From Scytalidium lignicola (taxonomy: Eukaryota; Ascomycota; Leotiomycetes): a DNA stretch of 35,510 bases. The stretch is from contig NCSJ02000409.1 in NCBI GenBank assembly GCA_002812745.2, forward strand, positions 1-35,510, given 5' to 3'. Within the stretch, counting starts at the first letter, position 1. Each line of letters starts with the position of its first letter. The notes below the pieces were generated by a model. The model searched no databases and had not been told where the DNA came from. It saw only the letters and a list, made by a program, of their open reading frames with translations. This document shows positions 1 through 10,992 of this stretch, in pieces. The translations under genes were made by a program, and so were the position numbers.

Positions 1-1123
1 TGTAGAATCGAGAAGCCGATGGATCCGTCAATCTATTGATTTGAAAGAGCAGCAGATAGACCTTGCACGTTCCAGCCAGCGGGCTACTGCGCCTAGGTAG
101 TTCGGGGTGCTGTCATTCTCCCCCGGCCACACTGCACAGGGCAGCGAGAGCGAATGAAGCTAGGGGTACGACATATACTGTATTGCAGGGATCCAACGCT
201 CGGCTCGACAGGGGCCTTTNCCCCCCCCGGCCGCCCGCCGCTGCTTTAATTAAGATATTTTTTCGGCCTGTCCCTCATTCGATACTACTACTGTCCTCCT
301 CTTCTCGGAGATCGAGCCGTAGCCACGCGGGACNTTTTTGGCCATAAGTATATTCTCATTACAGTAATTCAAGACTCTAATTATTTAGCGACATGCGTTG
401 ATTACTAAGATTACTAAATTGCTCATTTAATTGAGATAAGCCACGCGCTGTAGTAGGGGCAGAAAAACGTGCTGTTGAACTACAGTAGTATCTGACTCAG
501 ATCCTTGAAAAAGTGAGATTCCAATGTTTCAATATTGCTGTACCTGCGTACGAGGTAGGCACTCTACCCTGAAAAGGCATCGGTTCGTATTTCTTTGGCT
601 ATTGGTTTGTGTTGCCAAGCCGCAGGGTACATTCGTGGTACCCTTGGAAATCTCAGCGAGAGTTTTATATNGGGGGGGTTATTCATCTTATTCAGGGGGG
701 GGATAGGAGTCTCGGTTCCAGGGTTACATGAGCATTCCGTGAGAGTTTTAAGTCGTACTTTATTCGGCACGCGAAACTGTAGGCAAGGGAGAGTGGATAT
801 ACATTGTGCAACATGATTGTCTTGAGATATTTGAATTAATCAACCATTGAAGGATATTGAGAAATATCTTAGGCGCAATTAGTGCAGTAAGTATCGAACG
901 AATAGCTCATTGGCATTGATCAAAATTCATCTCAAGACCATGGGGACACTATACAGTGGATATCAAATGCAACATACATTTTCATCCCGTTCTGAATTCC
1001 CCTCTGCAAGAGAGCCCCAAACCTTGCAAATCTATAGTCCGTACAGTAATACCAATACATTGGGGTTTTGTTAAAACACCTCACCCATATAATCCAAAAA
1101 TTCAGCTGTTAATAATTTCCTGT
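1..1123. other. Intergenic region, no supported gene
   Basis: Short open frames here overlap on both strands, have no recognisable motif and no convincing splice structure. The stretch holds three isolated Ns (220, 334, 671) beside C, T or G homopolymers. I see no RNA gene. The heptamer TACTGTA/TACAGTA occurs at 176, 481 and 1042. Confidence 0.6.
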
Positions 1124-2604
1124 TCAATTTTGTGGCTTAGGTTCCGTCTTTGCATGAACAGAAGTCTGCGTTTTCACACCCAACCCTGAAGCCCGTTCGT
1201 TATTATCATTCGGAGTGCTCTCCTCTACCAGAAACGACGTTTCCACTTTAATCCGGTTCTTGTCCTTGGTGATGATATTGGCTGTACTATTTCCTGAATG
1301 TACAGATCCCAAATCATTTTCCTCATCTTCCCAAAATCGAGTGTATTTCTTGCGTGGAACAGTCTTGTCGATGACTGAGAGTTGGACGCCGCTTTTTAGG
1401 GAACGGGATTGCGTTTCTGTCTTGGTTCGCTCACGGCCGAAAGCGCAGTGGAGGAAACTGTTTAAGGAGTCTTCTAAGATTTTTAGGACTGTGGGGATGC
1501 AGGCTGACATGATGCCAAAGTTGACCTCAAGTTGAGAGACAGTGATCCCTGTCACAGTACCATCTAATAAAGTTAGCCAAAGGTTTCATTGGCAAGTGGG
1601 AATAAGCGTACAAGTCAAATCGTCCGAAGAGTGTGCTGATATGTAGAGTCCCTTCAAACGGACACAGCCAAAGACAATCTCACTGCTGCCGCATTAGAAT
1701 GTATTCCTTCGCTCTCCCAACCAAGGAGTTACCTACGAGAGACTAAGCATTGTCATCAAAGTCGCTATGACATACTTGCGCTTGTATGTAATGTAATAGA
1801 ACAACCACCAGGGTAAGCCAGCGATAATGACGCTGGCGAAAATGTTCAGCCCAGCATGAATGTACCAGAACGGTGGGTTAGTGAAGCAATTTTGCTGAGG
1901 TTTGGTGTGGTCCCAGTTGCTCGAAAAATCAATCCCACAATGAAAAACAGTCGCAATCGAGCAAGCCACACAGTACCCGGCGATGTACACAATCATGATA
2001 TGACAGAATCGGTTGAATAGAACCATCTGGTTACTAGAGATTGCGAGAAGCAATAGGCATGTCGCGATCTTAGAAATACCTGCTGCAAATTTGTAGAAAA
2101 CTTGGTAGAGATAAAACATCTGCTACAAATCAGCATTTGTTACGCTCAAAACAATTTGCAGCATGCAACAAACCTCAAGGGCATTACCGGCCTGGTGCGC
2201 ACTCAATAGCTTCGTATGTATTCCAAGTCCCCAGCGAACGCCTATTGAGTCAGTTGACAACTTTTATAGTTCAAACTCATAGGAAACCTACCGACACATG
2301 CGACTACCGTGAGAACAGTCGCCATTATCTAGGCACCTATGTCAGAAGAGTTCTCCAGCATTGAGGGAATGCAACTTACAAATGAGAGTAGAATTGCAAT
2401 GTCTGACAGAAAAACCCACAGGTGGTGGCCCCCAAAGTACAACCGGAAGGAGTCCGTCGTGGCATTGCTAAACCTGTATCGTCCCCATAGTCGCAAGAAC
2501 ACAACGATAGTGACCAGAGCCAAGGTGCAGCCTGTGGCTATATAGATGACTTTACCTCGAGTATTGTCTAATGTCGGAGGATCCATTGAATTTGATGAAT
2601 TCAT
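1124..2604 (-). CDS. PTH11-like / fungal rhodopsin-domain seven-helix membrane protein
   Basis: Six exons reconstruct an uninterrupted 408-aa protein: 2604-2380, 2328-2292, 2241-2174, 2122-1737, 1682-1612, 1563-1124. Introns are 47-54 bases, with GTAAGT, GTAGGT, GTTTGT, GTAGGT and GTACGC donors; the first two and the last have clear CTGAC or GGCTAAC branch points. A short outer N-terminus leads into helix 1 (about residues 19-42), then the SDIAILL segment replaces the usual DD motif. The family hallmark GLGIH lies in exon 3, and QMFYLYQVFYK and a lysine-ending helix follow in exon 4. The final helix (NFGIMSACIPTVL) is followed by a basic, hydrophilic tail of about 110 residues. Proteins of this family sit in the plasma membrane, and some act as G-protein-coupled sensors of surface or nutrient cues. 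No CFEM domain is present, so this is the CFEM-less type. Ligand unknown. Confidence 0.88.
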
Positions 2605-5090
2605 GATAGGTCAAGGATTTGATGAAAGGAAAATCCAAAAGCAATACAAGATCTTCAGATCTTCATGACGTTGAGTTGCACCGCGTAGGTGCCTCGAGTT
2701 TTGTACTCCACATGGACGCAAACGATCCGTGAAAGCCCTTTGTATCCCTTGGACTGGTGAAAGTGGTATCACATATGCAAATGGTGCAAATTTGTCTCCT
2801 TTATTCATTTATGCTACAATAACTACCGCACACATGCTTACCGGAGTAAAACCAACACAAAGTACTCAAATCAGCATGCTTGTAGCCCTTGCTGCAAATA
2901 TACGATAAATGGATACCACTTTCACCAGACCAAGGGATACTGTAGGAATCCCCCTACTCCGGCCCAGAGTGTTGGATTGTGACAGGGTTGCATGCGGACA
3001 AGGGACGATTTCGGATGGAACTTTCCTTGAAATCACAGCGAAGAGAAGAATCTCTAGTAGGTAGTGTTAGCAGTGGAAAAACCGTTTCACGGTCTCGCTT
3101 AATCTTTTGCGAACAAGACTGTAACTTATGGTCTCGTCCAGATGGGACCACGGTCTAATGCAACAGTCCGGCCAGTCTAATGCTTGGATTACTATAAAAG
3201 ATAAGTTTATTTAACAACTGAAGATCAGCTTGAAAATCAAAAGCGTATAAATCAAGAAACTGAGAACTCACTTCAATAGAGAAAAAACTAACTTGTTACT
3301 AACTTTACTATTACACATCTTGAAGAAAAACAAACCGTTGCGATTTTGCAATTTGTTCTATATAAAATTAGGTATAGCGGATTATTGTTGAAATAGTGGT
3401 TGTATTAGGTGGGTCTGTTTTTACGCCATTGTTTTTTCCACACGCAACGCTAGATTATGGCACGGAATCATTTTAGGGGTGCCGAAACATAATATGACGT
3501 TAACACTAATCTAGTAAGTTACTCCGCTTACACAACCAAGTAATAGTGGAGACAAAACTTATTTCATAACTCTGATTAGTCAAAATATTGTTCGGGGGAG
3601 CTAGCCGTGCCGCACCGCATTTCGTGCTCACCTATGGGGTTTAGGGGGTGTGCTAACTGAGCGCGGAACGCGGAGCGGTGCGGCACGGCTGGCTCCTCCT
3701 TTCGACCTTTCCCACACACCTCGGTACCAAACGGGCGGTGTGTGCTTAGACCACCGGCTTGGGGCTTGATAAAAGCAGCCTGGGATGCGACATATGGATA
3801 GTACTGTATACTTTACTGTACTGTGTAATATGGTTGCCGATGCGAAGGGACTGTAGGATTTCACGCAGTATGTACTGTACTATAAGAAGGCAGTATGTAT
3901 TTACAGCACCGTACTGAACATGTATGCAGTCTTTCGCACTATAAAATTTCTGCCAATAGGTGACGTGGTGGACCCGAAATTGCTGATGGCGCCACCAACA
4001 TTTTGTCTTCGTGCGTACTAGCTTACTCCATACAGCAATACCGGTTAGAAACAATGGCGGTTAGAAGCAATGCCAGTTAAAGGCAAAGCAGTGAGCATTC
4101 CATCGAATTAATGCCGAGGGAAACGAGGGGGTAAGTACTGTATGAATCGTAGGTCGTTGCGAGAACCCCGATGCCAAGATTGGCGCAATCAAGATTTTCA
4201 TCCAGGGGTCTCGTACAGTAGTTTAGCAAGAGTAAGAACCGTAAAGCAAAAGCTTGTACAGTGCACATCCATCATCTATTAAGGCTTTGTCTTCATAAGT
4301 TAGAGAGAGGGCGGAGTGCATTGACTAACCTAAACTGAACTACTGAGTGTCGAATGGGCAGGGCAGATCTCACATTAAATACAACGTAGTCCGTGTCAAG
4401 GAGAGGAGCCCTGCGGGAACTTGTGCTCCTGAAATCTCTTTCATCCTCACGTAATCCCCAACACTAATCAGCAGATTTAGTCTTCTTAGAATAGAAATTG
4501 ATTTGTCTGTACCGAGAGTGTGTGGACCATAGTGCTGGGATTGACATGTCATATCTGGCGGCCTGTCTGTGCTGCTTTACGAAGTACCTGCTGACGCTGA
4601 GGGCTTTTTGAGGCGAGCTGATTGAGGTAGTTTGTGGCGAATGCTCGAGTTCGAGGTATATCGGGACCTTGAGTATGAGGCGCTGGTGTCGCCTATTTCG
4701 CGGAGTAAAATCAATGAATTGCACTGAAGTGAAGTAAAATTGCTTGGTTACTATCCTAATAGACAATTACAGTGCAATTTATAGTAAAGACAGTAAGTAA
4801 GTCAGGGACCCGGGGACTCCGAGGCTTTCTAGAGTAAGACAAAAAACAAGTGAGACTACCTGTAATCTGCGACAGCTGGGCACGGGATGTGCCAGCCGGA
4901 TTCTGCACGGAAATGTCCCGATAAACCGGGCAGAACTGGGTTTATCAATTTGATGGGATAGTCAGTGCACATAGAGTTCAGAGTGTACTCTAATGTCTTC
5001 CGTAGTAGTAGTAGTTGTATGTACCTCCGTACTATAAAGGATGGACAGGACCACAGGTCTGGGATTCGTAATCTAATTTAAATCTCGGAA
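2605..5090. other. Gene-poor intergenic region
   Basis: About 2.5 kb without a supportable gene. Open frames are short and mutually overlapping. It contains the GC-rich inverted repeat at 3594-3699 and, from about 3800 to 4220, a cluster of TACTGTA/TACAGTA heptamers (3802, 3814, 3873, 4136, 4214). A short GTA trinucleotide run lies near 5000-5015. Confidence 0.6.
3594..3699. repeat. 106-bp GC-rich inverted-repeat element (foldback)
   Basis: The left arm at 3594-3618 and the right arm at 3675-3699 are 25-base inverted copies with two mismatches. The 16-base core GCCGTGCCGCACCGC plus one base is perfect. The arms are far richer in GC than the AT-rich flanks. The 56-base middle has no coding potential. 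It looks like a very small foldback or MITE-type element, but I could not identify a convincing target-site duplication, so a strong hairpin of other origin is possible. Confidence 0.55.
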
Positions 5091-6448
5091 CTATTCGACG
5101 AGTAATTCAAGCGTTTGGAGTCCTGCTGCTTGCCAGAGAAACCTAGATCTCATTGACAATTTATCCACATCAAGAACGCCACCAGCAAACACGCTTCCCT
5201 GCTCTACGGAATAGTCAGCTAGCTTCTGTGCTAGAGGTTGGTGCTTTGCCTGATAGCTCGCAGAAGCCTCCATGAGGGTTTTAGCAATTTCATCGTTGCT
5301 TGCACTCGGGCTGAGAGCTTGGAATCGTGGATTCAACTCGTCGTGAAGGAATGTAGTGGTACCAATGAATCCTGTAGACATGGAGCCAGCGATGTGGGGC
5401 AGCATCCCATTCGCGGCATCACCGAAACTGGTCATGCAAAGATCTTCGTTGTAGAACTTGCCCAATTTCTCCATTGCCATCAATTCGAGGCATACGCATC
5501 CATCTGGTTGATCGTTAAGTATCTGTAGAACCATTAGCATAAAAATAAAATGAATACCGATCAATACTTACTCGGAGAAGACTTTGTACTGTGGCGTTTG
5601 ATCCAGAGAAATAGGTCAACAATTCCTCCGTGCTTGTCTTGTACGTTCTTCCACGTTTCTTATGTATCGCCTCCTCTGCAAAAGCTGCGATGTTGACGAA
5701 TTTTCCACCCGCGATTGGGAAAATCAAGACGTGCCAACCTTTGACTCCAATGAACATATAAGTCTCCGTAGCAAACCTTTCGCCGACAGCTTCTGAGACT
5801 TTCTGGTACGGGACTTTTCCTCGGAATACTACCATGCCAGAATACTTGGCAGATTTGTGCTCAGGTCCTTGAATCAGCTTCCTGCATAGTGAGTTCATGC
5901 CATCACAACCCCACAGAGCGTTTGCCCTCTCCTCTGCCCCATCTGCAAATTCCAGCTTCAACTCTCCTGATACTTTGGTGACTGACTTGAGCGTCTTCCC
6001 GTACTGAATAGGCTCGCAATCCTTCGGACGAAAAGAATCAAGCAAATCTAAAAGTTCCTCGCGTCCAATCCTCCCATACAACTGACCTTCAGGAACTTCA
6101 ATCGTCGGAAGAGCCTTATCTTCAATACCTCCATGGTGGAAATTCATCCAAACAGGACCTGTGATACATTGTCTGAGAAGCTCCTTTCCCAGCACAGGAT
6201 TGAGTCTCAGTGTACTGATAAGGGTCTGCGGCCCAACGCCATACCTTGAGGAGAAGTTGTCAGCAGCAAGGACTTGTGTAAAGGGGCCGAACCAGCAACA
6301 CCTACCCGAACGACGGTCTGAGAGGAAGAGTGTCCTGCTCGTATATCGAATAAGCCACCCGAGGATGGGACGCGACTGAGCTTATTAGGAGCTTTCCAAT
6401 TGGGCCGGATCCGATGATCGCGATGCGAAATTTTTCTGTCTCCGACAT
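5091..6448 (-). CDS. FAD-dependent monooxygenase (salicylate hydroxylase-like)
   Basis: Three exons give a complete 415-aa protein: 6448-6306, 6244-5572, 5522-5091. Intron 1 has donor GTAGGT and branch GCTGACAAC; intron 2 has donor GTAAGT and acceptor TTCTACAG. The N-terminal Rossmann motif is GSGPIG (residues 13-18), with acidic E37 at the end of strand 2 to bind the FAD ribose. The internal CDG motif is at 161-163 and the second FAD motif GDAANGMLPH at 306-315. Length and motif order match class A flavoprotein monooxygenases, which use NAD(P)H and O2 to hydroxylate aromatic or other secondary metabolites. The last motif normally reads GDAAHAMLPHQG, so GDAANGMLPHIAG is divergent and the substrate is not predictable. 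There is no clear signal peptide; expected cytosolic. No biosynthetic core enzyme lies next to it here. Confidence 0.9.
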
Positions 6449-7098
6449 CGTTGTCTATGGTACCAAGGGGAAATAAATGCTTCAGTGATGGAATTGCTGT
6501 CTCAGGATTGTGTTCTCTCTGAATGTACGAAAAAAAAAAATGAGGAGGGGGGGTTGGGGGTACTTGCGCTAACTTATCTGAACCAGGGTGGACTACTAGG
6601 GGGTTGTCGGTGGTAGGTTTGGGCTCGTATGATTATCCTTAACAGCAACAGTTCTCCTTTATCAACTCCTCTATCAACTCTCACCACGCCTTTGCTACCC
6701 CATCCTTGTGGCATCGTGGCATCGATAGGGTGCCATTTCAGTTGATGGGGTGGCACGTAATAGGCATATCACAACCAAGACCTTTCTACAATAGGTGTGA
6801 CGAGCTCGGTCTCCTTACCCCCGGTAGTCACCCTTACCTGTGGCGTGCACGAGTGTAGTAGGTGATCAGGAGAGAAAGCGGTAGTTCTATTGAAGAGATC
6901 TAAAGCTACAGAAGAAAGAGAGAGAAGGTGTTGCGCGGTGGCCTGAAGGTTCATGAGATATCGCTCTGTAAAGCCTGAAACTGTGGCTGGTTCCACGTAA
7001 TTTCAGCACCGTATTAGACATATCACAGGTGTTTAAGACTCTGTGAGCCCCTAAATACTGTTTCTTATATCTTTTGTATTGTAATAGCCCAGTTTGTA
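6449..7098. other. Intergenic region with possible decayed coding relic
   Basis: The stretch upstream of the monooxygenase holds an A-run at 6530-6540 and two short minus-strand open frames (6996-6769 without an ATG start, and 6756-6574). The first reads like ordinary amphipathic protein (segments such as QHLLSLSSVALDLF) but I cannot assign it, and it lacks supporting exons. It may be a relic. The stretch ends at the TA that flanks the MITE. Confidence 0.4.
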
Positions 7099-7340
7099 CG
7101 GAGGACGCGGTAAAAAGAGATGGGAATCGTATCAAAGAGCTAAGCTGGCGCTAACGATGTGCTAGAAGTGCCCTGTAATTATAATGACCTTCAGGGTATC
7201 AAGGCCCTGTAATGCACTATAATTATAGGGCACTTCAGGCATTTCCTTCACTAAAAAGCATATCGCAGGCTGTGTTGGCGCAGGGCACGTGCATATTTAG
7301 TGTCTTGGCAAATTCCCATCTCTTTTTACCGCGTCCTCAG
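7099..7340. mobile_element. 242-bp MITE with TA target duplication (Tc1/mariner-like)
   Basis: Terminal inverted repeats of 29 bases lie at 7099-7127 and 7312-7340 and differ at one position (outermost bases CGGAGGACGCGG versus CTGAGGACGCGG). Each end is flanked by TA (7097-7098 and 7341-7342). An inner inverted repeat (about 7167-7184 against 7224-7242, AAGTGCCCTGTAATTATA) strengthens the foldback character. There is no coding capacity. TA duplication and size fit a non-autonomous Tc1/mariner-type element. The near-identical arms suggest recent insertion compared with the decayed DNA beside it. Confidence 0.85.
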
Positions 7341-7342
7341 TA

Positions 7343-7398
7343 TAATGAGTTGAGTTGAGTTGAGTTTTAAGATGTACTCAACTCAATTCAACCATTAT
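7343..7398. repeat. AT-rich palindrome with GAGTT/AACTC repeats (left arm of outer element)
   Basis: TATAATG followed by repeated AGTTG units is mirrored by ACTCAACTCAATTCAA and CATTATA, giving an imperfect 56-base palindrome beginning directly after the MITE. Related GTTCAATTCAA sequence recurs in inverted orientation at 10715-10738 on the far side of the AT-rich block. Together they may be the ends of an older element split by the insertion in between. Confidence 0.45.
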
Positions 7399-7557
7399 AC
7401 TATACAACTCACTTAATCTAACTTAAGTTAAATTAAGTTAACTTAATACTATTCTTATTTAAGATTAGTATTTGATTAGTAATAAACATTAACCAATAAG
7501 ATAGTTGATTTTACTAGCTAAAATAATAAGATTATTAATTATTTCATTATCACTTAA

Positions 7558-10500
7558 GGCCCTGTTTGGATTCGGCTTTTTGGCCTCCTTTTGCGTAAGG
7601 AGCGGGCCAAAAGCTGAATCCNAAACACCCCCTTGCTCTTTTTTTTTGCTAATCCCTGGAGGTACCCTTACTAGCGTTTAGAGACCCTTGCTAACAAATT
7701 TTGCCCATGTAAACTCCTTTTGGCCAGGGGGGTACATGTGCGGATTTGTTACCCACCATCAAAAGGAGTGTAAAAGTAACTCCAGAGCTACTTTTGTACT
7801 CCTTTTGATGGTGGGGTACCGATCTTTTAGGCATAATATTCGCATATATTACTCGATTAGGCTTGAACTGTTAATCAAATCGTGATTTCGTGTGTTGTTT
7901 CGCAAGTTGTCGTTATATATATGCTTTTTCTATGGAGCTTTGCACTGTTCTCGACGTTACCAGAGATGAATTGGTGGATGTGATATTCGAAGGATTAATC
8001 AAAGATGTAATTCAATGATATACATAACATGAACAACATGTCCAATCGATGGCATTTTCTCATTGCCTTTGAATATCAGTACTTAGTGATCAATATGTTA
8101 AAAAGCTCCTTGAGCAAGTATATCCTGAACAATTCTATAAGTGCTTTTGCATGAAAGTTAAGACTTTCAAGGCATTAATTATATAGTTATCAATTAATAC
8201 AAAGCTTTTGAAGTTAAGGAAAAGTATAATAGTCAAGGAAAAGCTAGTAATCTTTTTACATATTATATTTAAAGGAGTTTCAAATCAAGATACACAAGAA
8301 AGGTTCTCTTATTCAGGTAAAATGATTAATCAGTAAAGTTAGATTAAAATATATTATATTATTAATATTAGTTAATATTTTATATATTAAAGCATTTTAT
8401 AAGGTATTAAATGCTCTTCTTATATTATACTAAACTATAATATTACTTCTAGACAAAACTACTTTACTTCATGATTAAATTATACATGATATTCAATATT
8501 ATTTATTCTTTGATGATTATGTAAGAGTAATTAATAAAACATATATAACAATTTATATCTTCCTTTTGAAATAAGCTTCTTATCATAACAGGAAAGGTTT
8601 TCTTTCTTAGAACATGTTAACAGTATATAACTTTAATATAAGGTTTTGATATATTCTAGTTAATTATAAAAGATTAGCTTATAATAGGAAAGTTCTTATT
8701 AAAGTTAAATTAACATAAGGATTTATTATACCTTCTTAAAGGTTCTGGCTTAAGGATGTAAGTTATAAGTATTCTGATAATATATTAATACTTTACAAAG
8801 GTATAAGATATTATTTAAAAAAAAGTATGTCAAGTTAATCAAAAGTCAAAGAATATAAAAGAATTGTTTAACTTATACTATTTAAGTTTGAGAAATATAA
8901 TTGAATGTATATTTAGCATTCTGAAGTGTTAATTCAAGATCTTAAACTTATTAGTTAAGTATTCCTTGAAAATGTAAAGTTAAATAATATTAATATATAT
9001 AGCTTTGTATAACTTCATTTGTATAGAAGGAGAAATTGATAATTTCAAAGATATTATAGATTGTAACCTTGAATTAAAAGTTAACAATAAGGAAGTTATA
9101 ACTGAATATGTAATTTAAACAAGTATAAAGATAGAAAAGTTATAAGATAAGATTGTAAATGTTATATGATTATAATATAAGGAAATATTAAAATATAATT
9201 TATGATTTTATTAGTAATTATATTTACAAACCTTATGTTTAAGCTTTAATTGTCAATTTATATTGAATTTTTGTAATCTATTATATTATTATCTTCATCT
9301 TTACTTCTTGTTTTACCATGTAGTTCTATAATAATATAAGCTTTATTTTTCAACTAAATATTATATGTTAATTGATCTTTAATAAGTAAAAAGGCTAATA
9401 TAACATTATGATCATTAGAAAACAATTTAATACAAGTTACTTTATCCATAACCAATATTCTCTTCTTATATTACTTTTGAAAAGCTAATATAACTTTTGT
9501 TTTAGTATTAACTTTATTTATTTAAGCATTTACTTATCAATTCAACATACTTAGTATATTGTTAAAACTAGAATTATTACCTTAAGTTCTCTTTTAGCTT
9601 GAATTATGTTTATCTTAGTTAATATCCTTCTTTTTGTTATTAACAAGCATTATAAAAGGTTGTTGAGTAAACATAAAAGAGTTACTTTTTGATAGATCTT
9701 GAGAATCAGTGTTATTAATATTAAATTGACTTGTCATAATAAAAGTATGTTTGTTAATTGTTAATATCTTATTATATAATTCATAAAGATAGTCAACATT
9801 CTAAAAGGTATTATATTGAAATTATCACATTTTTTGACCTTGTCTATTCAAGTCAAAAAAGGCTCTTAAATTATCTGAATAGAATTACCTTGATCAAGTT
9901 GTCTTATACACTGTTAAGAGTTATAAAACGTCTATTCTCAGACTTAAAACCAAAGTATTCTTCTAAGAATATAAATTCCTTTTATTTTAAGTAATAAGTT
10001 GTCTTTTTATTCTTTACCTACTTGATTAAAATAATAACTAGACTAGTATAAATTATTTGAACTTATTAGTGAACAACTTCCTAAGCTTCCTTTTTCTAAC
10101 CTTGATCAAAGTGCTTTCCTATCTAACTTTGTGATAATAACTCTTCTAACAACGCTATGTCCATATCCGAGGTCCAAACCAGATGGTTTTTACTGTGAGA
10201 TGATTGGTTATTACTCTGCGAAAGAGCAAAGATGTTTTATGTCGATTAGGAAGCTTCAAAATCCATATTTACAACTGGCCAAAACCTGTAATTAGTGTTT
10301 TTGCTATATGTGTTACGATTTTATGATAACATGTACTACCCCACTTCAGGACTTGAGCAAACCATACAAATTTCTATAGAGATGCTTAATCCTCATTCAG
10401 CCAAGCTCATTACACTTAGCTCTAGTTGCATACATTAGTTAAAAGGCCAAGAAAAGGAGGGAAAAGGCCTTTTGCCCAAAAGCTGAATCCAAACGGGGCC
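7558..10500. mobile_element. About 2.9-kb AT-rich, RIP-decayed element with Tourist/Harbinger-like ends
   Basis: The left end at 7558 (GGCCCTGTTTGGATTC) and the inverted right end at 10500 (GGCCCCGTTTGGATTC on the minus strand) match over about 25 bases with a few differences. GGCCnTGTTTGG ends are known from PIF/Harbinger-Tourist elements. Flanks are TAA on the left and TTA on the right, compatible with a mutated 3-base target. The interior is extremely AT-rich with dense TA and no long reading frame; near-normal composition survives only close to the ends (7560-8150 and 10080-10440). A 28-codon ATG frame at 7932 may be a coding remnant. This pattern fits repeat-induced point mutation of a once-coding transposon. 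Confidence 0.6.
7752..7815. repeat. 64-bp hairpin inside the AT-rich element
   Basis: The arm at 7752-7780 (starts CCCACCATCAAAAGGAGT) is repeated inverted at 7787-7815 with three differences in 29 bases. It lies about 190 bases inside the left end of the surrounding element. It could be a subterminal structure of that element or a nested foldback. Confidence 0.6.
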
Positions 10501-10550
10501 TTATTTTATCACTTATTTTATTATTTGTATAAAATTGTATAAAATTATAC

Positions 10551-10672
10551 GTTAAGTTGTTTAAGTTAAGTTGAGTTTCAACTTAAACTTAACTTAAACT
10601 TAACAAAATATTTACAATTCAAACTCAACTTAACTTAACTTAATTAAATTTAAGTTAAATTGAGTTTTTGAG
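10551..10672. repeat. Pentamer-like TTAAG/CTTAA repeat palindrome
   Basis: Successive TTAAG and AGTTG units (10551-10577) are mirrored by ACTTAAACTTAAC units (10580-10604), and further CAACTTAACTTAA units follow to 10672. It resembles the repeat at 7343-7455 on the other side of the AT-rich element and is probably part of the same outer structure. Confidence 0.45.
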
Positions 10673-10750
10673 TTTTTTTACATATACTGTAATAGTCTTT
10701 TAAAATAATAATTCAGTTCAATTCAAATGTACTATTATATGCACGTGTTA

Positions 10751-10990
10751 TCCCCTCGACTAGTGGAAATGGAGTCACTTATGCACATGCATAAGATTAA
10801 GCGAAGTAATCTAATTAGTGTATACACTTGTAATTTCATTGTAAATTATGTTAAATTTCGTTAATTAGAGTTTTGTGCTCAATGAGATGTTGCATAATTA
10901 ACTAAGCTATTAAAATCAAAGATAACTTGTTATAAAAGTATAACTTGCATAAATTTGCATAAGTAACTCCATTTCCACCAGTCGAGGGGA
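10751..10990. mobile_element. 240-bp MITE with TA target duplication
   Basis: Inverted ends begin TCCCCTCGACT and extend about 35 bases (10751-10785 and 10956-10990), with two mismatches, both transitions (A/G and C/T). TA flanks both sides (10749-10750 and 10991-10992). The middle is AT-rich and non-coding. Its ends are unrelated to those of the 242-bp MITE, so it is a second family, also compatible with Tc1/mariner mobilisation. Confidence 0.85.
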
Positions 10991-10992
10991 TA

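Noticed and set aside
2329..2340. In-frame stop (GCC TAG) in the receptor gene, first read as a nonsense mutation
   Set aside because: The stop lies inside a 51-base intron with a perfect GTAAGT donor, CTGAC branch point and CCTAG acceptor; the spliced frame is open.
9758..9994. 78-codon open frame in the AT-rich element
   Set aside because: Composition is extreme AT, with Ile/Lys/Leu/Tyr-dominated translation and no motif; it is an effect of base composition.
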